64,000 nucleotides of DNA, from positions 8,827,001 to 8,891,000 of the forward strand of contig JAILWY010000010.1 in NCBI GenBank assembly GCA_022113835.1, given 5' to 3'. Positions 1 to 12,700 of this stretch are shown here, in pieces. This stretch comes from Atopsyche davidsoni (Eukaryota; Arthropoda; Insecta; Trichoptera; Hydrobiosidae). Positions within the stretch are counted from its first letter, which is position 1, and every line of letters starts with the position of its first letter. The position numbers were made by a program, and so were the translations under genes. The notes under the pieces were generated by a model. That model was given only the letters and a program-made list of their open reading frames with translations, did no database searches and was not told the DNA's origin.

Positions 1-551
1 CGACACCACTTAACCCTTACAAGACAATTGGGGTAAAATGTACCTCTAAAATGATAAAAATTCACAAAATTAAAAAACTGACATCGAATTTTATGTTAAG
101 TTACAATATTTTTTGGGATAAATTTATTTTGATTAATAGCATTAAGACAATTGTTCTGTTTGAAATGTTCGATGATCTTTATTTAACTGAAAATAAAACA
201 GTTAATAGTATAACAATCATATTTTTGAGATATAATGGATGAGTGCAAAATTTTGATGAAATATCATTTTTAGAAATCGGATTTATTGATAAAAGAACTG
301 AAAATAAATATTATTTCTTTGTAAAAACATTTATAAAATAGGAAACTTCTACACACATTCAATGTACTTAATTTCAAATACCTACTAGATTACTTATTTT
401 TATTTTTCAACAATCTTAGTTAAAGTACAATACAATTATGTAAATGTATATTGAATATCCCTATTTGTATGAAATATATATATCTGAACTGTGCAAACAA
501 AACCAGAAAAAATTAGGAAGTTGTTAATACGATCCCGGGAGGGTTGCTCAC
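1..551 (-). other. Start of the next GTPase intron; no exon seen
   Basis: AT-rich sequence downstream of the donor at 546-551. No open frame here continues the GTPase, and I see no acceptor followed by a plausible G5 (SAK) segment. It includes a short (TA) run near 475-483. Confidence 0.6.
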
Positions 552-728
552 CTGGCGTAGGTGTACCATATCTCCTTTGTTCCCGACTAGGCTCAGAGGT
601 ATGTCGGGTTGAAGTTGCTGCTTTACCCTCCGAACGTAGTTGAAGGAAGCTCGGTCGGTTATGGAGTACACCATGAAGAGACCGTCAGCCCACTGCATCA
701 TATCCTGGTTCGGCAAATCTTCGGCGTG
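552..728 (-). CDS. RERG-like GTPase, coding exon 4 (switch II to NKxD)
   Basis: A 177-base exon (59 codons, residues 74-132). It begins HAEDLPNQDMMQWADG, passes through YSITDRASFNYV and SLVGNKGDMV, and ends LRQ before the donor GTGAGC (546-551). The acceptor is CTCGCAAG at 729-730. In RERG proteins the next residues would be VS followed by the G5 motif; none of this occurs in bases 1-545, so the next exon is off-window. Confidence 0.85.
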
Positions 729-3700
729 CTTGCGAGGGAGATAATAGACACCATTATATTGACATCAACGAAAAAACTTTAATATCACTAATGAGTACTT
801 CACTTGATATGAGTTTTTCAATATGAATTCTCCTCTTTACATTGAAAAATTAATAATATATTATTAACACGCACCTTTGGACATGTATCAAGAATTTCAA
901 ATAATACTGGTTCTCCGTCCACGAGTACTTCGTGTTTGTAGCGATTGTCTAAAATAATAGAAGATGAATGTTTGTTAATCAACAATTGTTCTTATAAGTA
1001 ATAACATTAAATATAATTCATCAATGATAAAGCGGTCAACCATTTTGAAAGACAAAAAATAAATTAACCTAACCTATCCTTATCTAAGCTTGTAGCGAAG
1101 CATTATTGAAATTTTTTAATTTCACTTCAATTAAAGAATTTTAATACATACTACTAAAATTTTATCTTATTTTTAAAAACGTTGGAAAATTTATTTTTCA
1201 CACTGTTATATTTGATGAGTTGCGTGTATTCACAACATAAACTATTGTTTGTTTGGGACATAATTGTAGATACTATATCCTCGAGCGTAAATTATAGCGA
1301 ATATTTCAGTTGGAAATATTCGTTTTTATTTAATTGTCATTTTGTACGAGAACATGTTATTGGAACAAGAGATATAACATTTGCAAATTAAAGTATAGTA
1401 CCATGTTTAATTTGACGTATTCAATATTAAATCACCCTCAACACACGCATTACTCTATTGCCCGATAATCTAAGATGCTCAATATTTCATATCTCCTGAG
1501 ACCGTGGCTATTGTCAGAGGTTAGGTTTGATTCTCCTGAGGTACAAAGATAATGATTTATGTAAGTATATGAAAGGTGTTAGTATTATTGATCAATAATA
1601 TAAATCCAAAAACGAGCAATGCATAAGAAGAAATTTCATTTCATAATATAGCCATATAGGCTCGATTAAAACAATTAAATTTTATTATGAAAACAACGTT
1701 ACTTTGCCTATGGTGAAAACACAAAAAACAGAATGCATCACCTCTAGAGTGAAGTAATAAGTTTCTTGCTTATTGGTTTTTAAATATAAGTTGTTGAATT
1801 CTTTAAATATTTTTCTATATACAGATGTCATAAAAAACGACGCATTTTCGATGTATTAACGACTTATATATAAAATTTATTCAATGCATTGTGTTGTAAA
1901 TCCAAACCTTTTAATCTTTTTCACTGTTACTAATTTTAAAATGCCGATAATTAAAATCACAAAAAAAACTCCTAACAAAAGTAAATATATCAATCCAAAG
2001 TGAATATTATTTATATTCTCGTTCAACAGTCGAAAGCTATTAAACTAGATGCGTATCCAATCGGAATATCTGGCACTCAATAGCGAGCCGACGGAATAGG
2101 CCAATTAGCGGTAATGTATATAAGCCTTGGTAACCTGCGATCTCGCATCACGCCGAGTTGTCGGAGGCCTTTAGAGCCGAGCAGCGCTGCCCGTTGCTCC
2201 CGGCCGATTATCCACTCCGCCACCTCGCCTAACATTACGAATGCTTCACCAAGATTCAAACCCAGCGCTTCTCAACTATGACACAAATCAATATTTGGAA
2301 CGAGGAAAAATTAAATTTTTTTTTTTTTTTATTAACTTAATTTTGATTTATCTTATAACTTAAAAATAATAACTCACACATATGTATTCGGGTTTCATGC
2401 GTCCTTGTGCTTCCAGGTAAGTAAAAATTTTAGTTTTTATTATACATGTTAACTTCACTCATTCTCCCCAAATGATCCAACCCCTTATAAACTCAAAGAT
2501 TTTATTATCAAGATTTATTTTATAGATATAAGACACTGATTTGCAAGTGTTGTGATGGCGTACAATCATATTTTAATGTCGATAAAAATATATTTAGGTA
2601 TTTTTTATTGAAAATACAGTGTCAGTGTTATTATATAAAAAAATATCAGTTTTGATGTTTCACAAACCATCACGTACAATTCCAAAAACTTTTCAATTAA
2701 AAATTTGAATAATTTTTTAGGGAGTGTAACATTTTCACTACTAAAATGAGTGCAGAAATTGATTTATGACAAAACACGAAGAGTTTTCGACAATTTCCCT
2801 GATTTTATATTACGTATTTCAGTAATTCGAAATTTGCAGTTATAATAAAACGTCGTGTTCTGTATACATCAGCAGAATTTTAAATGAGTATATTTACGAA
2901 TCATACGAATAAAAAATTAACGGTAAATTTTCATTAAAATATTTATAAATTTTGTCACGATGGTAAGGTTAATGTTCCATAAGTAATGAATGATGGATCT
3001 CTAAAAACAGACAATATTTTATATTGGGCGTCTCGTAATGCTTTGATCTTGCTAACATTGGAGACAGCTAGGTGATAAATTTTATATTATTTTTAATTTT
3101 ATATTCGTAATTTTTTTCACTTTTGGTTTAGGTAGAAAAAGCATAAAAGCTTTCGCAAAGTGCTATTGATTTTCAATTACATAGATTAGGAAATAAATTA
3201 GGGTATTGTTTTAAATTTTATTAAATTATCCACATTTCAAGTGATTTGCCTATGTTGTATTAGCCAGGATGTTTGCTCAATAGCTTGTTTCGTTGTATTT
3301 CTAAAATCAAATTTAAATTGCAATATAATTTTAATTACCTCATGAGCGAGTCTTTGAGATTGACTGCCGCTAATTTTGTTTATCGTTTAGGAAACACTTC
3401 GATAGACTTTGGTTTAGTTAGGGGAAAGTCTTCTATCACTTCCGCTAATTAAGAATTAAGCTGAAACCAATCTATTGAATCGCTAGTTTCAGAAATTTAC
3501 ACATTTAAATATAAGCACCCTTTATGGTTATAATATTTTTGAATAAAATACTTGAGTGATTTTCCACATGTTCGTTTTTATTTGTGACCGGTGTCGCCAA
3601 TCTTTCACGTTGGCATTATCAACCAGAGTGAGATTTTATATAATAATAAAGAGTTAGGTAAACAATTGTTAGAGGGAGAGGTTGTTAGAAAAACCTCAAA

Positions 3701-6700
3701 CCACTACTTAAGATAACATACTCATTTATATTAAAACAATTGTTTCACAAAAACTTGGAATTGTATAGAATCCTCCACTTGTCAGGTACATTAAAATCAC
3801 ATTACCCCTTACCACTCAATCATTTTCTCTCTTTCTAACAACTTCTCTCTCTTACTATTGTTTACTAACTGCTTATTATTATATAAAATCTCACTTTGTT
3901 TGATAGTGCTAACGTGAAAGGTTGGTGAAACCGGTCACAAATAAAAACGAACATGTGGAAAATCACTCAAGTATTTTATTCAAAAATATTAAAATGGAAA
4001 TCTACCAAGTACTCTCTGTCAAAAATATTGAATTTCTTTATGATTATATTAAAATAATCTTATGCTTATTACATTGGAGGTGTTAATGATGCACTATCAA
4101 AAGTGTGTTTGTATTTGTTAGAATATATTAATCGATTTGAAATGATATTTGTTATTTTTAATCCATGTTTTGAAACGCGAAGATGTTTTGAGACTTTTAC
4201 AAATATTTCTTTAAAGATTTCATTAAATTAAGACAGATAATTAGCATTTTCAAAAATGATATTTTTATAAGTAACGCATTTTTAAGTTAATAGGGATTCA
4301 TAAGCATCGTAACATTCTTAAAGGAAAACTAATGTGGAATATTTATTCATTTAACAAAAACCATTGTTTCATAAATACAAACATTATTTAAATAAATTAT
4401 TGTTTCTATTAAAGCGGACTATAAATATGCCTCCATCTAAAAAAAACGTAAATTCTTCTGGTCTGGTATTTTTTTTAAAGAAAAATCTGCAAATTGAGAT
4501 ATAAAAACGATATATATAAATATTTAGGTTAATGTAACGTAGATATGTCAATATGTAGATAGGATATTTTGGGTTAATTATCAGGAGCTAGAGAGCAAAA
4601 ATTACTTCTTCTAAATTTACGATCCGTGTTTATACTTGAGTGCGTCTCAATACTTCTGGCTTTGCTCCAGACGAAGTATCATTCACATCGGAATATTATT
4701 ATATCAAGAACAAAATCGGAGACATACTTTGTAATTATCAATCGCATCATAGAATAAAATGAATGATACATAATACCTCCTCATGTTATGCTTTCATCAA
4801 TGAGGTAACAAATAAATTTTATATTTAATTTATTCATAGTTATGGTTCGAGTTCGATTTTAAAGAATATCAAGGGATGATCCGGACAATTTTTAACAAAT
4901 ATGCCAATAACAAATATATTTGATGGTTTTGTGCAATGATATTTCTGTCAATGTAAATAAAAGAAAAATTTTATCGACAAAATAATAGAAGAAAAAAAAA
5001 ATGAACAAGTCGAATTAGTGACAGGAAATATTTTCATTTGTTCAGAATATTGTATGCTGATTTTAGAAAAAAATAATAATAAGCACAACTCATTTCCAAA
5101 AAGAAAAATATGCTGAATAACTATATTGACATCATTTAATAAAACCCATAAAATATATAAGAACACCATTATTTATTTAATTTTCATTGCAGTTTTGTTC
5201 ACTTCAAAAGAAATACCATTCTAAATAAAACAGTCGTAGCCATGGACAAATTAAAAAAAAAAATTTATGATTTTTTATTTCAATTTTGAGCATCTATTTC
5301 TAGGATAATGTTAGTTTCTAAAACATGAATTACCACGAAGCGAGATGGTTTCTCCTACTACTAGATTTACGTCAGTTTGGCGTGAGCACCATACATACCG
5401 CTAGCTACCGTAAAAAAATACTTTAACATTATAAACAATACAACCTGAGAAACCTCCAAACTAGTGCTGGAGGCGCTGACAGCATTATTAAAACCATGCA
5501 TTATTTGCAATTAAAGTGTTCAAAGTAGGCAAACAGTAATTAAACAGGTTCACACTTGAACTCGTATTTTCAACGATAAAGACTTTTTTATGGTTTGATA
5601 TATATATATATATCAAACCTTTTTTATTATAAATAAAAATATTTCCTATATTAAATACATCAAAAAATCAAATAGTAAAGCTGCGATGGCCAAGAATTGT
5701 GGATTTGTAACCGCTATACGAGTTTATTTATTTATTTTTAGTACTTATCAACAATGAACTATTCTCCATAATTGTAACGTATTCATACTTCTGTAATTAA
5801 ATTAGAAATATCATGACAGTTTGGTTACGACAGTGTGTGATATTTCTTAGGAAAAAGACGCTCAGACGGCATCGTATAAATTGACTGGTTCAAGGGCAAT
5901 GTGCCAGCCAGAAATAACTTCTCAAGTTCCAGCTTATTCTTGGTTTTGTGTCGAGTGGAATGGAATCGCACAGGCAGGCGATTGATGTTTGTTATCTTAT
6001 TTTCACAAAAGAAGGGAAGCTCTCAGTATTCGAAATTAAAAATTCCTATTTGGTTCTGGCCTCGAGCTAATAAGCTTGTCTTTTTTATTTTACATAAATA
6101 AATCAGATATATATAAATAATAAATTTACTATATCCGAAGTTAATTCTCAACTGTATTTTTCTCATAAAGCCAACGAATTTAAAAGTGTTTAAAATAGAA
6201 AATAATATTATTTTTAATTCAAGGATAAACGTGAAGTATTTAAATTGACCTTCTTCAGAGTAAAAAATAATATAACACTGTCAAAATATCGATCAACTGA
6301 TAAAGAGCACAGAATAACAGTGCGATATAATTTCACAGTTGTTCGAGAATAGCATTCAGATTCTTGGCCGGAGCCCAAAGAAAAAACGAAGCGATTATGA
6401 TTTTTATGCTACAGAACATTTACCCAAGGTCCTATTAATTCATGTGCCAACATTTAGTGCATTATTATTAAACAAGCGAATGAACGTCCTACAAAAGCTT
6501 TATGACTCTATATGGCCTTCTCTTGGCCACCGAAGCACGTTGGTTTCAGTTTGTGCATTTATCACAGAAATATGCATTCACTTTCCTATTTATTCAAAAT
6601 CATTTTGACGTTGACTCTTTGGCGTAGTTTAATACTTAAGTAACATTTTTTAAATAAATTTGAATTAGAATATAAGTGAACAAAAGTTTTTTCTTCAGTT

Positions 6701-9700
6701 GATATGAAAAAAAAAATTAAAATAAAGGTTGTCACTATCGATTCATAATTAGTAAGAATGACCTTTACAGATTAAAGAAACATAAATTATTATTTCATTT
6801 GCTTTTAACATTTAAACAACAAAAAGACTATATTATTTGTAATAAAAAAATGGACCGCAATATAATGTTTTTATGCAAATAAGATTTATTTAAATTATAT
6901 TTTATCGTAAAAACATAGTTTATTTACAATTTTACAATAACAGTGCCTATTTAAAAATACCCCTAAATAGTAACAAGGATAAAAATATTCTCGTATAAAA
7001 AAAATATTTTGATATTTTCTGAAAACTTTATCTCAAGCCTAACGAAATGTTTATTTACATTATAATAATTACTTTTAAATTTACATGACATCAATTACAC
7101 GGGCAGATAGGACACGCGAATACAATTAAAAATCGTCCTAACATTTTCCAATTTAAGAACATAATGACCTAATTCTTTGAGCACAAAACCACAACAAAAT
7201 TTATATATCACCGGATATTTAAATACATTATTCCTGAAGCTGAAAGCACGCCTACTGTCTGCATGCATGTGTGTGTGCCGGAGCTTGCATCGTGTTATTG
7301 TTTCTCGGCCAACTTCATAATTTTTAAATCCCTCCGCCGGGCTTTGACGCGCCGACCGACGGTGCCAGGGAGAGAGTGTCATTATCAAAGATCCTTTGAC
7401 AGAGACACCGTATCGGTGTCAAAGCAAAGCGCCTGGGCGCGAGGCTCCCAAATTAATTTTACGCTCAGCCGTGACACATTTTTAGAGATTTTGGAGCAGA
7501 TTGATTAATTGGTATCACATCGGGAACCGCCTAGACAGTTATTGCCATTGGCTCGGTTCGGTTCGATCGTCCGCATTGAATTGTCAGCAGCGTTTGCTAA
7601 TGCGGCGTTCGCGCGATGGGACTTCGGTGACTCGAACACTTTTTTTTATTGGTTCCGTAAAATATTGACCTAATGAAACGTTTGTCATTCACGTGCAAGT
7701 CGTCCATTATTCAGGCTGAAGTATCATCGACATTTAAAATAATTCCTCTTGATGAGCGTTTGTTTCTGTTGGTTTTAGAATACATTTTAATATTTTTTGT
7801 TTGAACGAGCTAATTATTAAAAAAAAAGGAATATATACGCAATGACATATCTCAGCTTTATAAATACTGGTTCTTGATTAAAAATCATAATTTTTTATTA
7901 AAATACACTTCTATCAAAGTCACGTAATAAAAAAAATATACAAAAATCCTACTGTTTAAACAATACCTATCTGTCGCGCATATTTAATTTGACATTCCTG
8001 TTACTTTTAAAAAATATCATCTTTTTATTGCTTGGGAAGTTATTACTATAAATTAAATTATTTTATTTATATTATTATGTTGTAATAATATAATTTTATT
8101 GAATTTGAAATATGAATCACTTTTATATATATTTATTTTTTCTCCTCTCCATTTACGAAAACATCGTGAGCACATACACAATTTTTCAGGGCTTAATATG
8201 AGCTTTCAAACTTTTACTTTTTAATTTGTAAATTTAAACCTTGGAAAATTAAGTTATTTGACTCAAAAGCAAAATATAAATAATATACGAAATGATAAGA
8301 GTGAGAAAAAACGACTTTTACTATTTAATAAGAAATATATTTTTTACATTTTATAATAATGTCAAGGTTTTATGTTTTAAACACAATGCCTAAACTTTCT
8401 AAGTATGTATGCCAAATAAAAATATTCCCAAAAAAAAAGAGTATATTTTTAAATTTACACAACATATAAAAAGTGAAATTTGTTTGTTCAAATATAAATT
8501 ATTCCAATTTTTCATAAAACACATTTTATAAAGCTTTTGCTTCAATGAAGCTTTACAGCATATTTATTTACTTTTTACCAAACATTTCTGTTATAAAGCA
8601 TGCAAATATAATAAATAGGTAGATTTTTAAAAATTGAAATACCTTGCTGGTGATCATACTCGCCGATGTAACGCCTTGTAAGAAACCGTACGGTCAGCGC
8701 TGTGAACAAGCAAACATGACAGATTAGCTCGGGAGCACCCCGCACACCCCTCCATGCAGTCCAACCAACTGCCTTTTACAAACTTTAGGGGTAGTGTGAT
8801 TTCGCAATGCGCAGTGCCTTTAATAATAGGTTTTCTTATTCTTAATTTAAGTGTAAATCTTATTTATGGTTTGGCTAATTGCTAATATATTATGAACTAT
8901 CTGAGCTTGAGTGTGATCCGGTAGCGGAATAATACCAAAATATTATCATGATATTGCTTATATATAAATAAAATAATGTATATTAAAAAGTACATGTCTT
9001 CATATAAAATGTCAAACTTAACCTAAATATTTGTTAGTAAATAAATATCAGATGTAAATTAAAATACAACTTTTACAATAAATATTATTTTATAGTGTTT
9101 TTCAATGTAACACTAATAGACTTTACTTTATAAAATGACTTTGTAGTAAATAAAAATTTATAATTATTTCAATTTTAATATGAATTGCAGTATTTGTATG
9201 GAGATGTTTATTTAATTATAAATTGTTTTTATTAAAAAACAACCTTATTTTTATAACATATTTGGATTGTGATCTTATCCTTAAAAAATCCTTTTATAAA
9301 TAATAAAGCCCAAAAATGATATATTAACAATATTAAAGTTGAAGTATATTTTAGTATATACTAGAATTTATAAAACTACATTGAATATGTTTAATTCTAA
9401 AAGCGCAATACACCAGAAAGACGCTCCGCAAATATCCTTCCCAATACCTTGGTTGGGATTTTTATTTCATGTATCAAAAATAATCTCGCTTTAGGGACGG
9501 TAGAACGATTGTATCAGCAGATGTTTCTCAATGAATAACAAATGGCAATCAGTCGCTGGAGCCGGCATCAATACCAGGTAGGTGCGACCGGCTTATGCAA
9601 AGCGGGATATGAACACAGCATTTCTAAGCCAACAGAAAACAAACGCAGCAAGAGTAAAATAAGTAAGAAAGATTTCATTTTGTTCCAATGTTTAATATGT

Positions 9701-12700
9701 ATTTCAATCGTAAATATATACTCTACAATGAATAGCAGGCGTTTCAAGCGCCATAGCACATTTTCAAGAAAGCAAAAATGTTGTTATCATAAATAGTATC
9801 AAAATGTTCGATCATTTTACATATAGTTCTCTGGTTTTTTTAAGAGTTTTTGTATAGTCATTCAGAATACTTATTATAAGTGTTATGTCTAAATTACACT
9901 TTAAATCTTTTAGAGAGCTAAGCTGAATTTATGCGTGCAATTGAAGTGGTGTAACAACGATTACAATGTTTTTCAAATTTCTTGTATTTCTTCAACAAAT
10001 AGATTAAAACTATTTTTAATACACTTTTCAATTTGTATTTGTAAATTAATAAAAAAATATCAAATAATTATAACATAAACAATATACCTTTGATAGTTAT
10101 CCTTTTATATACAATACAATCATTTGCTGAATCAACACGAATCTTCTATTACATTTATGTAAAATATGATTTTCTAGTCTCTTCAGCTACTTCACCATAC
10201 CACACGAAAACGCCTGCTTACCTGCAACATAAATTCAAATTCAAAATCAAATAATAAACATTTTAAAGAATATATCAACAAATTTATGATTTCTGACTGT
10301 AATCTTTAAATCTATTAGTTTCACATTGTTTTTATTTTGATTTAAGACATAGAAAGTATTGTAGTTTTAAGACACAACTTTATAGGAAAGCACAAGAGCA
10401 TGAAAAATCGGATACTAATAAATATAAGCCACCGGTTTTTGCCAAGAACAAAACATTTATATGAAATGACCGTCAGTCGGTTCACAAGGATTCTCTGGAT
10501 TGTTTGAGAAGTAATCAAAATCTCTTTTGTACTTCGCAAGGGTTTCCTGACCCTTGAACAGCAAACAAAAGAAACCATAAATATAAGTTCACTTAAATTT
10601 TAATTATATGACTAGGTAAAGTAAAATACTCCTCAGTATATTTTAGGAATCAATGAAGTGGTTTTTTTTAATATCGTTCAAGTTTTTCAATTTGAGTTCT
10701 CCCGAAACGAAAGTAACTTGCTGTATACTTTGTATCAGCAATATCGTATAAAGTATGAGAGATTCTAAAAAGAATATCTTTATATATCATGTGGCGTACA
10801 TTCAAAAGCCTGATCGGTAAGCAAGAATCGAATGAAATATGAGATCAGACTTTATCGTAGATATCTTTCTTAGTTTTCTAGAGACAAAAAATTGTAATAA
10901 AAATGAAGTTTAATGTATACATTCAGTAAAATAAATCATTACATCAAAAAGACGAGCTCCAAACATTTTAGTTGAATAAGTTTTTATATTTTTTTAAAAT
11001 ATATGAATTTGAAATCATGAAATAAAACTTTAATGGTAAAAAAAAAGTAACCATAATTTTATATTCCTTTTACTCACTGATAACTTTTTTTAAAATTATT
11101 CCGTCTATATTTATACACGAATGATATTTTTTAAATAAGGTTACTTTGGTTAGAAGTTTACCGGAACAAAAACTGATTTACCTGTTGTTTATTGAATTTT
11201 TGCACCTGGATGAGTTTGTGATACGGATGAAAATAAGAATATATAAATTCAAAATACACTGTATAATATAGTTAAATTTTGCTTCTATACCATTCCATAG
11301 CATTGTACAGAGAGCCCGCGCAATAGTTTTAGTAAAGGTTCGATTTACATAATTTGGTTTGAGTAGTGGTTGGATTGATGATTGAATGGCGGGGAACCTT
11401 ATTCTCTTCGCCGTGAGTTCGCAACCCTGAAATTCCAAACTGAGTTAATTGGACTCGTCCCCTTGCCAGTTTTGGTTAAGTCGAAGATGCTTTCAACTGA
11501 CTTTGCTAACGGTGGATTCAATTATTTAGAAAATTTAGACTTGTGAACTACATTATAAAAGAGGAAATCAAAAAAATAGAAATATACAAGCTATTTTATT
11601 ATATTTTACTAACAGTATAGTTATTTTATATATTTTTTAACGTGTCTTCATTATTAGTTTTGAATTTTTTTGTCTGGTTCTATTTAACACATAATAAACT
11701 TTTTTGAGTTTTTACGTAGAGCATTAAGTTTTAGATTTTATAAAATTAATTAAATTGTTTCTAAGTAAAAAAAATAAAATAACATACGAAATGCTAGAAA
11801 CAGGCACAATAGCCTATAATAATTTACTATCCCAAGACGTAACTGTTTTATTTTTAAATTATCTCAACATTTTTCTGTCTGAGTGAATGTTCAAAAAATT
11901 TTCAATATTAATTGCTCATATCATATTAAAATAAACTCCTGCAATTATTTAAAAAACGATTAATTATTATATAACTACTTTTTAATATTGATTGATTTTA
12001 ATAGACCAATGTATATTTATGATTTCTTCAAATTATACGATGTCCATTAATTTTACATAAAATGTCAATAAAATTTCGATTTGAAAAATTTTGCTGATAT
12101 CAATATTACATTACCAGTTTTATGATTTGATTCTTTAATTATATTCTGTATAGTTTAAAAAATGTTAGTTCCAAACACTTGGTAATTTATCAACTACGAG
12201 TAAATCAATGTTAATAATGTTGTTGTGATAGTTTATGGTAGATTTTGTGTTTGAGTGATATATTTAATAGAGTAATATTATTAATTTAGTAGATATATGA
12301 CATTTAACAGAAAAATTGATAAATTTTGTATACTATCGCAGCACACTTAATTTGAATATTCAGCAAGAGCTTATAACATCAAAGAAGAAAGGGTGTATTT
12401 CAAAAGGTACGGCAAGGTAATGTGAAAATTTTTACGATATATTAAATGTATAAGAATGCAAAACCTCAACAAAAGACGGAAAGGTATTCAACCGCTTGTA
12501 CGAGAGCAGCGGCGAATCCATTTCTTTTCTACGTATATTATTATTACCTTCCCGGCGATCATTAAAAACATTCTTTCTGTCGGAGCACCATTACCAAAGC
12601 TTCTTGGGGTTTATTCAGCGGAGGTCGCCGAGAGGACGCGAGTCGCGGCAATAACAAAGGACACGCTGACAAAAGTATGTAATGTTTCATCCCTTAATGG

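Larger units (their letters stand above)
949..8642 (-). other. GTPase intron 2 (7.7 kb)
   Basis: Bounded by the donor GTATTT at 8637-8642 and the acceptor TAG at 949-951. Mostly AT-rich. It holds a CCAAT/TATA island (2045-2420), a foldback element (3531-3991), a 28-base perfect palindrome (5592-5619) and a GC-richer non-coding island at 7260-7620 with a (GT) run and a CCATTGG box. No other coding exon is supported. Confidence 0.7.

Noticed and set aside
2077..2259. 60-codon minus-strand frame considered as the missing GTPase exon
   Set aside because: No P-loop or switch-I residues; the true exons were found at 24953 and 8643 with correct phases.
9542..9580. ATG plus 12 codons ending at a CAG|GTAGGT donor on the plus strand
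   Set aside because: Looks like a first exon, but nothing recognisable in the peptide and no downstream partner; too weak to list.
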